Assembly (NCBI GenBank): GCA_041736675.1
Contig: JBGSTD010000058.1
Coordinates: forward strand, 77,835-141,834
Direction: 5' to 3'
Length of the DNA: 64,000 nucleotides
From: Salaquimonas sp041736675
Lineage (GTDB): Bacteria > Pseudomonadota > Alphaproteobacteria > Rhizobiales > Rhizobiaceae
The translations under genes were made by a program, and so were the position numbers. The notes beneath the pieces were generated by a model that searched no databases, was not told the origin of the DNA, and worked only from the letters and a program-made list of their open reading frames with translations. Positions 16,327-24,222 of the stretch are shown in pieces; position 1 is the first letter of the stretch, and every line of letters begins with the position of its first letter.

Positions 16327-17058
16327 ATGTCTGTTCTCGACAAACATAAAATTCTGGAGAAAAACGCAACCTTGCTGCTGGTCTTTTCTTTTCTGGCAGT
16401 AACTGTGGGCGGTATCGTGGAAATTGCTCCGCTCTTTTATCTGGAAAACACCATTGAGGATGTGGAAGGGGTTCGCCCCTACTCACCCCTCGAACTCGCC
16501 GGCCGCAACATCTATGTCCGTGAAGGATGCTATGTCTGTCATAGCCAGATGATCCGCCCCTTCCGCGACGAGGTTGAACGCTATGGGCATTACAGTCTTG
16601 CCGCGGAATCGAAATATGATCATCCATTCCAATGGGGATCAAAAAGAACCGGTCCCGATCTGGCTCGAGTTGGTGCGCGCTATTCAAATGAATGGCACGT
16701 GGAACACCTGAATGAACCACGTTCGGTTGTGCCGGAATCGATCATGCCAAGTTACAGCTTTCTTGGAACAACGGCACTCGATGTTGGCAATATCAAGGGG
16801 CACCTGACCGCCAACAAGATGGTCGGCGTTCCCTATGATGAGGCGATGATGGAAAACGCGGATGCAGATCTCGTTGCCCAGACAAATCCTGATGCGGATA
16901 CTACGGGCTTGATGGAACGTTATCCAAAGGCAGTTGTCGCCAACTTTGACGGCAATGCGGCGCAGCTAACAGAAATGGACGCTCTCGTCGCCTATCTTCA
17001 GGTACTGGGAACAATGGTTGATTTTTCAACCTATGAACCCGAGAAAAACATGCGCTAG
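16327..17058 (+). CDS. ccoO: cbb3-type cytochrome c oxidase subunit II, monoheme cytochrome c
   Basis: 243 residues. One N-terminal membrane anchor (about 15-37, ATLLLVFSFLAVTVGGIVEI) precedes a periplasmic cytochrome c domain with a single CxxCH motif (EGCYVCHSQM, about 63-72). The expected axial methionine is in the MPSYSFL region (about 140). The stretch RTGPDLARVG is characteristic of CcoO. It passes electrons to the ccoN heme-copper site. It starts 22 bases after ccoN with AAAGGAAC before the ATG, and ccoQ follows closely. No anomalies. Confidence 0.96.
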   Translation: MSVLDKHKILEKNATLLLVFSFLAVTVGGIVEIAPLFYLENTIEDVEGVRPYSPLELAGRNIYVREGCYVCHSQMIRPFRDEVERYGHYSLAAESKYDHPFQWGSKRTGPDLARVGARYSNEWHVEHLNEPRSVVPESIMPSYSFLGTTALDVGNIKGHLTANKMVGVPYDEAMMENADADLVAQTNPDADTTGLMERYPKAVVANFDGNAAQLTEMDALVAYLQVLGTMVDFSTYEPEKNMR

Positions 17059-17067
17059 GAGGCGGCT

Positions 17068-17226
17068 ATGGATTTTGAATATCAAACCTTGCGCACATTC
17101 GCGGATAGCTGGGGCCTTTTGTACATGTTCCTGATTTTTCTTGCGGTTGTTTTCTGGGCATTCCGCCCCGGCTCGAAAGAGACAAGCGCTGACGCTGCAA
17201 ATATTCCGTTCAAGGAGAATGAATGA
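17068..17226 (+). CDS. ccoQ: cbb3-type oxidase assembly/stability subunit
   Basis: A 52-residue gene between ccoO and ccoP. AGGAGG precedes the ATG at 17068. The product has one membrane segment (about 14-33, WGLLYMFLIFLAVVFWAF) followed by the short polar RPGSKE tail, the usual CcoQ shape. CcoQ stabilises the assembled oxidase in studied species. Its stop codon overlaps the ccoP start (ATG at 17223), indicating coupled translation. Confidence 0.9.
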   Translation: MDFEYQTLRTFADSWGLLYMFLIFLAVVFWAFRPGSKETSADAANIPFKENE

Positions 17227-18113
17227 TGGTGGACCAAAACAATCACCAAGGCCCGGAATTTGACGAATTCACCGGTGTGGAAACCACAGGCCATACTTGG
17301 GACGGGATCAAGGAACTGAATAATCCGATGCCGCGCTGGTGGCTCTGGACATTTTATATGACGATCATCTTTGCCATCGGATATTCGGTTGTCTATCCAT
17401 CAATTCCTTTGCTGACAACTTCCACAAAGGGGATGTTAGGCTGGTCCAGCCGGGGTGATGTGCAAACAGAGATTGCCGCAGCTAAATCGGCCCAATCTGT
17501 TTATCTGGATCGTCTGGTGGCAACAGACGTGGCAAAGATTACCGAAGATGCCGAATTGACACAATTTGCCACAGCGGGCGGGGCAGCCGCTTTTAAGGTG
17601 AACTGTGTCCAGTGTCACGGTTCAGGTGCAAGCGGTTCGGCCGGCTATCCCAACCTCAACGATGACGACTGGATCTGGGGTGGCAAGATCGAGGATATTT
17701 ATCTGACCTTGCAGCACGGCATTCGCCACACCGCAGACGAGGATACCCGTATCTCCGACATGCCTGCTTTCGGAGTTGATGCATTGCTTGACCGTGAGCA
17801 GATTTCCGATGTCGCCTGGTTTGTGCGCAGCATTTCCAACCAGACTGCGGATGCGGATGCGGCGAGCCGTGGCGCAACCTTGTTTGCTGACAATTGCGCA
17901 GCTTGCCATGGTGAAAAGGGCGAAGGTATCCGCGAAGTCGGCGGCCCAAAACTGTCTGATGCGCTTTGGCTTTACGGCGGCGAGCACGAACAGATCGTGG
18001 CTCAGATCAACAAGCCCAAGCAGGGTGTTATGCCTGCATGGGGCGTGCGTCTGGGCGATGCGACAACCAAGCAGTTGGCTGTCTATATTCACAGTCTGGG
18101 CGGTGGCGAGTAA
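17223..18113 (+). CDS. ccoP: cbb3-type cytochrome c oxidase subunit III, diheme cytochrome c
   Basis: 296 residues. An N-terminal CcoP domain (about 14-65, HTWDGIKELNNPMPRWWLW and a membrane segment) anchors the protein. Two periplasmic cytochrome c domains follow, each with CxxCH: VNCVQCHGSG (about 125) and DNCAACHGEKG (about 224). In the family, electrons from cytochrome c or cy pass through CcoP and CcoO to CcoN. The start overlaps the ccoQ stop. It is the last gene of ccoNOQP; a second FNR box lies 76 bases downstream, before ccoG. Confidence 0.97.
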   Translation: MMVDQNNHQGPEFDEFTGVETTGHTWDGIKELNNPMPRWWLWTFYMTIIFAIGYSVVYPSIPLLTTSTKGMLGWSSRGDVQTEIAAAKSAQSVYLDRLVATDVAKITEDAELTQFATAGGAAAFKVNCVQCHGSGASGSAGYPNLNDDDWIWGGKIEDIYLTLQHGIRHTADEDTRISDMPAFGVDALLDREQISDVAWFVRSISNQTADADAASRGATLFADNCAACHGEKGEGIREVGGPKLSDALWLYGGEHEQIVAQINKPKQGVMPAWGVRLGDATTKQLAVYIHSLGGGE

Positions 18114-18188
18114 ACCCGCTTCGGCCACACTTTGCAGAAATCAGCGACGGGGTGACTTGCCATTCCGTCGTTTTTCATTTTTGGCACT

Positions 18189-18202
18189 TTGATGCAGATC
18201 AA
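18189..18202. promoter_or_regulatory. Perfect FNR box upstream of ccoGHIS
   Basis: TTGATgcagATCAA is a full match to the FNR consensus and lies 61 bases before the ccoG start. At class II spacing (centre at -41.5), transcription would begin near 18237, about 26 bases before the start codon. This would give ccoGHIS its own low-oxygen promoter. Confidence 0.9.
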
Positions 18203-18262
18203 GGAAAGATTGGCCGCTCGCTCTAGGTTGCAGATTACACAAACAGATTTCCCACAAGGATC

Positions 18263-19837
18263 ATGATGCTGGACGAACCTAAAATCGAAGCAAATGTCGA
18301 AACGCTCGATGTAAAAGCAATCAACACAGGTGCCAAGGCCAAGGCGCAACCGCTTTATGTTGCGCGCGAAAAAATCCATCCCAAGCGCGTCAACGGTGTT
18401 TTCCGCCGCTGGAAGTGGATCATCATGGCCATAACCCTTGGCATTTACTACATCACCCCATGGTTGCGTTGGGACCGCGGTGAATTTGCACCCGATCAGG
18501 CGGTATTGATCGACATGGCGCATCGCCGCTTCTACTTCTTCTTCATCGAAATCTGGCCCCAGGAATTCATTTATGTCGCCGGTCTTTTGGTAATGGCGGG
18601 TATCGGCCTTTTTCTTGTAACTTCAGTTGTTGGCCGTGCGTGGTGTGGATACACCTGTCCGCAAACCGTTTGGACCGATCTTTTCCTTGTGGTTGAGCGG
18701 TTTTTCGAAGGCGACCGCAACGCACGGATCAAACTCGACAAAGCGCCCTGGACACTCGACAAGCTCAGAAAGCGGGTGATGAAACATTTCACATGGATCA
18801 TCATTGCAGTACTTACCGGCGGCGCCTGGATTTTCTATTTTGCTGATGCGCCCACTCTCTTGCACAATCTGGTAACCGGGCAGGCACCTTTTCTGGCCTA
18901 TTCAACGGTCGCGGTTCTGACCGCAACCACCTATATTTTCGGTGGTATCATGCGCGAGCAGGTTTGCATTTACATGTGCCCCTGGCCCCGAATCCAGGCA
19001 GCGATGCTTGACGAAGATTCCCTTGTGGTAACCTACAATGACTGGCGCGGCGAACCACGTGGCAAGGCCTCAAAGAAAGTGGACCCGCAGATCAGGTCAA
19101 CAGGCGATTGCGTCGATTGCAATGCATGTGTGGCCGTATGTCCTACCGGCATTGATATCCGCAATGGCCAGCAGCTGGAATGCATTACCTGCGCTCTCTG
19201 CATTGATGCCTGTGATGACGTCATGGTTAAGCTTGGTCGCGAAAAAGGTCTCATCTCCTATACGACCCTGCGCGATTACAATCACAATCTGACAATTTCG
19301 ATCGACCCGCAGACAAAGGCAATAGATCCAGGCCGGGTTCGTGATGCAACCGGCCGTTTTGGTGATCTCGTGCGCCATTTTGACTGGAGAATTTTTCTGC
19401 GTACGAGAACCCTGATCTACTTTGGCGCCTGGGCCGCAATTGGTATTGCCTTGCTTCTGGCATTGACCTCCCGCGACAGGCTTGAGCTCAATGTGCTGCA
19501 TGACCGCAATCCGATTTTCGTGCGCTTGAGCGATGGTGCGATCAGAAATGGATATACCGTGAAACTGCTCAACATGATTCCCGAACCAAGGGTAATTTTT
19601 CTAAGCATTTCCGGACTGCCCGGCGCAACCATGACGATCAACGATATCCCGCAGCCCCCCGGTGTCAGTTTTGCTGTCCCTGTGGAACCGGACAAGCTGC
19701 GTGAATTAAAGGTTTTCATTTCGGTTCCCGTTCGCGATGTTGTCGCCGGAAAAACGAATTTTACGATCCTTGCCGAAGACAAGCAGTCCTTTGAAAGAGA
19801 TAGTTACACTGCCAATTTCGAAGCCCCTGACAAGTAA
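18263..19837 (+). CDS. ccoG: CcoG/FixG, polyferredoxin cupric reductase for cbb3 assembly
   Basis: 524-residue membrane protein with several membrane segments (about 53-70, 95-125, 170-195, 215-235, 380-400). Two CxxxCP motifs (GYTCPQTVW, CIYMCPWPR) and a ferredoxin-like domain with two [4Fe-4S] cluster motifs (CVDCNACVAVCPTGIDI and CITCALCIDACDDVM, about 285-325) are visible. A periplasmic Ig-like C-terminal domain follows. In Rhodobacter, CcoG reduces Cu(II) before it is passed to the CuB assembly route. ATG ATG begins the gene at 18263, after CACAAGGATC. First gene of ccoGHIS. Confidence 0.96.
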   Translation: MMLDEPKIEANVETLDVKAINTGAKAKAQPLYVAREKIHPKRVNGVFRRWKWIIMAITLGIYYITPWLRWDRGEFAPDQAVLIDMAHRRFYFFFIEIWPQEFIYVAGLLVMAGIGLFLVTSVVGRAWCGYTCPQTVWTDLFLVVERFFEGDRNARIKLDKAPWTLDKLRKRVMKHFTWIIIAVLTGGAWIFYFADAPTLLHNLVTGQAPFLAYSTVAVLTATTYIFGGIMREQVCIYMCPWPRIQAAMLDEDSLVVTYNDWRGEPRGKASKKVDPQIRSTGDCVDCNACVAVCPTGIDIRNGQQLECITCALCIDACDDVMVKLGREKGLISYTTLRDYNHNLTISIDPQTKAIDPGRVRDATGRFGDLVRHFDWRIFLRTRTLIYFGAWAAIGIALLLALTSRDRLELNVLHDRNPIFVRLSDGAIRNGYTVKLLNMIPEPRVIFLSISGLPGATMTINDIPQPPGVSFAVPVEPDKLRELKVFISVPVRDVVAGKTNFTILAEDKQSFERDSYTANFEAPDK

Positions 19838-19871
19838 TTTCCCACTGAGAGGAAATGAGAGGAAGACAAAG

Positions 19872-20354
19872 ATGTTCTCGAGAATATTGTCTGTAAAAGA
19901 GTTCACCGGCTATCACATGCTGGCAGTCATGGGTTTGTTCTTTGGAACAATCATCGCTGTCAACCTTACATTGGCCTATTATGCCCAGCATACTTGGACC
20001 GGGCTTGTGGTGAAAAACTCCTATATCGCCAGCCAGGAGTTTGACGCCCGCACAGCAGAGCGAAAGGCTCAGGCCTCGCTCGGCTGGAAACCGGTCTTCT
20101 CCCATGAAAACGGAAAAGTTGTACTGCTGCTGACAGGCCGTGATGGCGGGCCGGTCAACGTGGAAAAAATGATGGTCAAGATTGGTCATCCGGCAGAAGA
20201 AAACAATGACCAGTTGATTGAACTGGTCGCATCAACCGCCGGAAAATTTACGGCTGATGCTGTGCTGACCAAGGGTATCTGGCAAGCTGATCTTGAAGCA
20301 TCGCAAGATGGCAAGGTCTTGTGGAACAAATCCTATCGTTTTGTGGCACGGTAA
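19872..20354 (+). CDS. ccoH: CcoH/FixH, cbb3 oxidase assembly protein
   Basis: 160 residues with one N-terminal membrane segment (about 15-37, HMLAVMGLFFGTIIAVNLTL) and a periplasmic FixH domain (YAQHTWTGLVVKNSYIASQEF, then a beta-rich region ending in NKSYRFVAR). CcoH interacts with CcoN during assembly in studied species. I chose ATG 19872, preceded by GAGAGGAAG; an upstream start at 19737 overlaps ccoG and encodes unrelated sequence. It is followed 5 bases later by ccoI. Confidence 0.93.
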   Translation: MFSRILSVKEFTGYHMLAVMGLFFGTIIAVNLTLAYYAQHTWTGLVVKNSYIASQEFDARTAERKAQASLGWKPVFSHENGKVVLLLTGRDGGPVNVEKMMVKIGHPAEENNDQLIELVASTAGKFTADAVLTKGIWQADLEASQDGKVLWNKSYRFVAR

Positions 20355-20359
20355 AAATC

Positions 20360-22714
20360 ATGACTTGCTGCGGTGGAAATATAGTTGCTGACAAGGTTGT
20401 TGAAGCATCAAGGGTATCGGCCCAGGCTGACAGGCTTGGTGAGCTGACCCAATATGCGGACAAGGCCGAGAGCGGTGATACACGTTATATCTTTGCCTGC
20501 CCGCAGATCCATTGCGGCAGTTGCATTGCTGTCATAGAAAAGCAGCTTGCCCAACTTCCGTCAGTGAAATCGGTTCGCGTCAACCTGACCTTGAAACGCA
20601 TCTTGCTTGAAATGGCAGGCAATGCACCAGTGCTTCCTGCCATCCTGGAACTTGAGAGGCTGGGCTATGGTGTCGTGCCGATCGATGGCACGGGGCTGCA
20701 GCAATCTTCTGCCGGCAAGGAAGGCAAGGCACTGTTGAGAGCGTTGGCTGTGGCCGGGTTTGCAGCCATGAACATCATGCTGCTGTCTGTCTCAAACTGG
20801 TCCGGCGCAGACGGTCCGACCCGTGATCTGTTTCATCTGATTTCAATATTGATTGCGGTTCCTGCGGTTGCCTATAGTGGCCAGACATTCTTTTCTTCCG
20901 CCTACAAAGCGCTGCGCAATGGTCATCTGAACATGGATGTGCCGATATCCCTTGCGGTTCTGATGGCTCTCGGCATGAGTATATTCGAGACTTTCGCCCA
21001 TGGTGACGAAGTCTACTTTGATGCGGCAGTTTCGTTGTTGTTTTTCCTTTTAATCGGGCGTTACCTCGATCAGATCATGCGTCAGAAAGCACGAAATGCC
21101 CTCGACGGGCTTGCACGCCTGGCCGCAAGGGGTGCCAATGTCATTCTGCCATCCGGCCTGCTGGAATACCGCCCGCTTGACGAAATCCCGGTTGGATCAA
21201 GACTTCGGGTTGTCCCGGGCGAACGTATTCCACTTGACGGTCAAATGGTGTCGGGCATCAGTGACTTTGACCTGTCCATCATCACAGGCGAAAGTGAGCC
21301 GGTGACGCTGAAGGATGGCGCGCAGCTTATGGCCGGAACACTCAACATTACTGCCGCAATGGAAATGATATCAACGCGCAGCGTTGAAAAATCCTATTTG
21401 GCAGAAGTGTCGAAAATGCTTCAAAGCGCGGAAAACGGGCGCGGTCGCTATGTTCAACTGGCTGACCGCATGGCGAGGCTTTATGCACCGGCAGTGCATT
21501 TACTCGCACTGTTGGCATTCGGCTACTGGATGTTCGCGACGGCTGGAGACTGGCACACGTCAATCTATATTGCTGTCGCAGTGCTGATTGTCACGTGTCC
21601 CTGTGCCCTCGGGCTTGCAGTTCCGGTCGTTCATGTCATCGGATCCGGCCGCTTGTTCGAGAAGGGCATCTTGATGCGCGATGGTTCAGCTCTCGAACGC
21701 CTTGCAGAAACAAATCATGTTGTGTTTGATAAAACCGGCACGTTGACAACCGACCGTCCGGTTGTTGCAAGTTCCACGCTGGTTGACCTGCCAATCGGCA
21801 GCGCAGAACGCGAACTGTCCGTGCGCCTGGTCAAGGCGCTGGCGAGGCAGTCTTCCCATCCCTCCGGCCGGGCTATATATGGATATCTTGACAGCGTGCC
21901 GGCATCACTTTCAGACGAGATCAGGGAAGTGGCCGGTTGCGGCATGGAAAGTTCTCATGAAGGCAGGATCATCAGGCTTGGCAAACCTGAATGGGTTGCG
22001 GAAATAGCATCAGGCCGGGCGCCTGGTCATGGTTCACATGACAATAACTTGAATGACATGGCGTTTGCCATTGAAGGAAGTGCTCCTGCATATTTCCGGA
22101 TCGAGGAGGAGCTCAGGTCGGATGCGATTGCCGCTGTATCCAGCTTGAAGGCGGAAAACCTTCCCGTTGACATTCTTTCCGGCGACAGGTCGCAGAAGGT
22201 TGAAAGAATTGCTGATCAGTTGGCGATCGACAATTTTGTCAGCAATTGTAGCCCAGCCGGCAAGATGGATCATATCAGGCAACTTCAACAGTCTGGTGCA
22301 AAAAAGGTGTTGATGATTGGCGACGGCATCAACGATGCACCTTCACTGGCCCTTAGCCATGCTTCCATGGCTCCGGCATCAGCCTCGGAAATTGGTAGAA
22401 ACACAGCCGACTTCATTTTCACCCGCAATGATCTTGCTGCAATTCCCGATGCATACAGGATCGCCATAAAAGCGCGCACACTGATCAAGCAGAACTTCGG
22501 CCTTGCAATCGCGTACAATTGTATTGCTGTTCCGCTAGCCTTTTCCGGCAATGTTTCGCCCCTTATAGCTGCTATCGCCATGTCTTCCTCATCACTGGTG
22601 GTGATTGCAAACTCCATGCGGTTGCGCTGGCGGGAGAAAGCTGGCAAAAATGTCGAGGCAGCCAGCAAAGTTCAATCAAGACCAAATCTCAAACCGGAAT
22701 TCAGGGGTGCATAA
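20360..22714 (+). CDS. ccoI: CcoI/FixI, P1B-type copper-transporting ATPase
   Basis: 784 residues. An N-terminal Cys pair (MTCCGG) and a heavy-metal domain with HCGSC (about 52-56) precede eight expected membrane segments. The phosphatase loop is TGES (about 311), the ion-path motif is CPCALG, the phosphorylated aspartate lies in DKTGTLTTDRP (about 458), and the ATP-hinge is GDGINDAPSLA. CcoI exports Cu(I) for insertion into the CcoN CuB site. The ATG at 20360 is the natural start; an in-frame start at 20321 overlaps ccoH. The stop TAA overlaps the ccoS ATG by one base. Confidence 0.96.
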   Translation: MTCCGGNIVADKVVEASRVSAQADRLGELTQYADKAESGDTRYIFACPQIHCGSCIAVIEKQLAQLPSVKSVRVNLTLKRILLEMAGNAPVLPAILELERLGYGVVPIDGTGLQQSSAGKEGKALLRALAVAGFAAMNIMLLSVSNWSGADGPTRDLFHLISILIAVPAVAYSGQTFFSSAYKALRNGHLNMDVPISLAVLMALGMSIFETFAHGDEVYFDAAVSLLFFLLIGRYLDQIMRQKARNALDGLARLAARGANVILPSGLLEYRPLDEIPVGSRLRVVPGERIPLDGQMVSGISDFDLSIITGESEPVTLKDGAQLMAGTLNITAAMEMISTRSVEKSYLAEVSKMLQSAENGRGRYVQLADRMARLYAPAVHLLALLAFGYWMFATAGDWHTSIYIAVAVLIVTCPCALGLAVPVVHVIGSGRLFEKGILMRDGSALERLAETNHVVFDKTGTLTTDRPVVASSTLVDLPIGSAERELSVRLVKALARQSSHPSGRAIYGYLDSVPASLSDEIREVAGCGMESSHEGRIIRLGKPEWVAEIASGRAPGHGSHDNNLNDMAFAIEGSAPAYFRIEEELRSDAIAAVSSLKAENLPVDILSGDRSQKVERIADQLAIDNFVSNCSPAGKMDHIRQLQQSGAKKVLMIGDGINDAPSLALSHASMAPASASEIGRNTADFIFTRNDLAAIPDAYRIAIKARTLIKQNFGLAIAYNCIAVPLAFSGNVSPLIAAIAMSSSSLVVIANSMRLRWREKAGKNVEAASKVQSRPNLKPEFRGA

Positions 22715-22896
22715 TGAATATATTGATCCTCTTGATTCCTATCGCCCTTGCCATGGGATTTGTTGGCTTGCTTGCATTTCTGTGGTGTTTGAAAAGTGAC
22801 CAGTTCAGTGATTTGGACGGATCTGCCGTGCGGATATTGCAGGATGACAGTGTTATCAGCGAAAAAGCTCCTGAGGTTCAAAAAGCGCGGAACTGA
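22714..22896 (+). CDS. ccoS: CcoS/FixS, cbb3 oxidase assembly protein
   Basis: 60 residues: one membrane segment (MNILILLIPIALAMGFVGLL and WCLKSDQF, about 1-25), then the family motif SDQFSDLDGSAVRILQDD. The DLDG segment is diagnostic of FixS. Studied mutants fail to insert heme and copper into CcoN. The ATG overlaps the ccoI stop by one base, so the pair is coupled. It ends ccoGHIS; the 228 bases to the next gene contain no clear terminator, only a weak 5-bp hairpin around 22907. Confidence 0.94.
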   Translation: MNILILLIPIALAMGFVGLLAFLWCLKSDQFSDLDGSAVRILQDDSVISEKAPEVQKARN

Positions 22897-23124
22897 CCGA
22901 TCTGCTGCCGGTTGGCAGTTGAAGGACTGAAGCCCGATAATATGCAGCAAGTGCTGCCATCCCTCCATGGCGCACATTTAAGCTTGCCAAAGTGTCTTTA
23001 GGCACTACAAATATATCTTGTGAAGGCACCGGGAATAAATCCGTCGACACAAGACGTTGAGTGGTGTCCGTCAGTTGATCCCGAAGACGGATGAACTAAA
23101 GAAATAAAATTGGAGGAATGATTT

Positions 23125-24081
23125 ATGAATTTGACAATTTCCAGATTGGCCATGGTTTCGGCAACAGCCATAGCCCTGACTTTTACAGCTGCAAGCGCGA
23201 AAGCGGAAGAGTTCATCAATATCCTGACGGGCGGCACTTCTGGAGTGTATTACCCACTTGGCGTGGGTCTTTCGAAAATATATGCAGAGAAAATTCCGGG
23301 CGCACGCACGCAGGTTCAATCCACGAAGGCTTCTGTCGAAAACCTCAATCTGCTTCAGGCTGGTAAAGGTGAATTGGCTCTTGCTCTTGGCGATTCGGTC
23401 AAATTGGCTTGGGAAGGTGATGCAGAAGCTGGCTTCAAGGCACCGCTCGACAAATTGCGAGGCGTGGCCGCGGTTTACCCCAATTATATCCAGATCGTCG
23501 CCTCCAAGGAGAGCGGTATCACGGATTTTGCAGGACTGAAAGGCAAGGGTCTTTCAGTCGGTGCTCCAAAATCAGGCACAGAGTTGAATGCTCGAACGAT
23601 CTTTTCTGCTGCGGGTATGAGTTATCAGGATCTAGGCAAAACTGAATACCTGCCATTTGCAGAATCAGTTGAGTTGATCAAGAACCGCCAGTTGGATGCT
23701 ACTCTGCAGTCAGCAGGACTGGGTGTTGCCTCGATCAAGGATCTGGCCACATCCGTTCCGATCACTGTCGTCGCCGTGCCCGCGGATATCGTTGCAAAAC
23801 TGGGCGCGCCCTATATCGCCGCCACTATTCCTGCAGGAACATATACGGGTCAGGACGCGGATGTTGCAACTGTCGCAGTCGTCAATTTTCTGGTCACCCA
23901 TGAAGGGGTTTCCGAGGAAACAGTTTACCAGATGACCAAGCAGATGTTTGAAAACCTGCCTGCGCTTGAGGCGGCTCACAAGGCTGCAGCGTCAATCAAG
24001 CTGGAAAAGGCCCTTGATGGCATGCCGGTTCCACTGCACCCGGGTGCAGAACGTTACTACAAGGAAAAAGGTCTGCTTTAA
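23125..24081 (+). CDS. TAXI-family TRAP transporter solute-binding protein
   Basis: 318 residues with a signal peptide (about 1-27, ending ASAKA). The TAXI signature is strong: FINILTGGTSGVYYPLG, VQSTKASVENLNLLQAGKGELALALGDSV, AVYPNYIQIVA, SVGAPKSGTELNARTIFSAAG and the C-terminal PLHPGAERYYKEKG. TAXI proteins bind organic acids such as glutamate or 2-oxoglutarate in characterised cases; the ligand here is unknown. GGAGG precedes the ATG. It is the first gene of the region 4 plus-strand run. A hairpin separates it from the permease gene. Confidence 0.95.
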   Translation: MNLTISRLAMVSATAIALTFTAASAKAEEFINILTGGTSGVYYPLGVGLSKIYAEKIPGARTQVQSTKASVENLNLLQAGKGELALALGDSVKLAWEGDAEAGFKAPLDKLRGVAAVYPNYIQIVASKESGITDFAGLKGKGLSVGAPKSGTELNARTIFSAAGMSYQDLGKTEYLPFAESVELIKNRQLDATLQSAGLGVASIKDLATSVPITVVAVPADIVAKLGAPYIAATIPAGTYTGQDADVATVAVVNFLVTHEGVSEETVYQMTKQMFENLPALEAAHKAAASIKLEKALDGMPVPLHPGAERYYKEKGLL

Positions 24082-24103
24082 TCGTTCGCGATTTGACAAA
24101 TCC

Positions 24104-24132
24104 GGGGTTCGGCTGGCAGGCCGGACCCCTTT
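24104..24132 (+). terminator. Hairpin between TAXI binding protein and permease genes
   Basis: GGGGTTCGGC and GCCGGACCCC form a 10-bp stem (one T-G pair) with a TGGCAG loop, followed by TTT. It lies 22 bases after the binding-protein stop. The short T-run suggests partial termination or mRNA protection rather than full termination, like the hairpin in the ABC operon at 10304. Confidence 0.65.
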
Positions 24133-24222
24133 CGTCACACTCATGCCTGTTGTTGCCTACATGGGGGTCACGAGCTGTCACATTAAATTCATCCCGGTTC
24201 AGGTGTCCTTGGGAGGGGATCA

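Noticed and set aside
18182..18197. Sigma-54-like TTGGCAC...TGCA upstream of ccoG
   Set aside because: GG and GC are separated by 9 bases instead of 10, and the sequence overlaps a perfect FNR box that explains it better.
22907..22920. CTGCC-GGTT-GGCAG hairpin after ccoS as terminator
   Set aside because: The stem has only 5 pairs and no T-run follows.
23074..23087. TTGATCCCGAAGAC upstream of the TAXI gene as an FNR box
   Set aside because: Only the first half-site matches; the second half lacks ATCAA.
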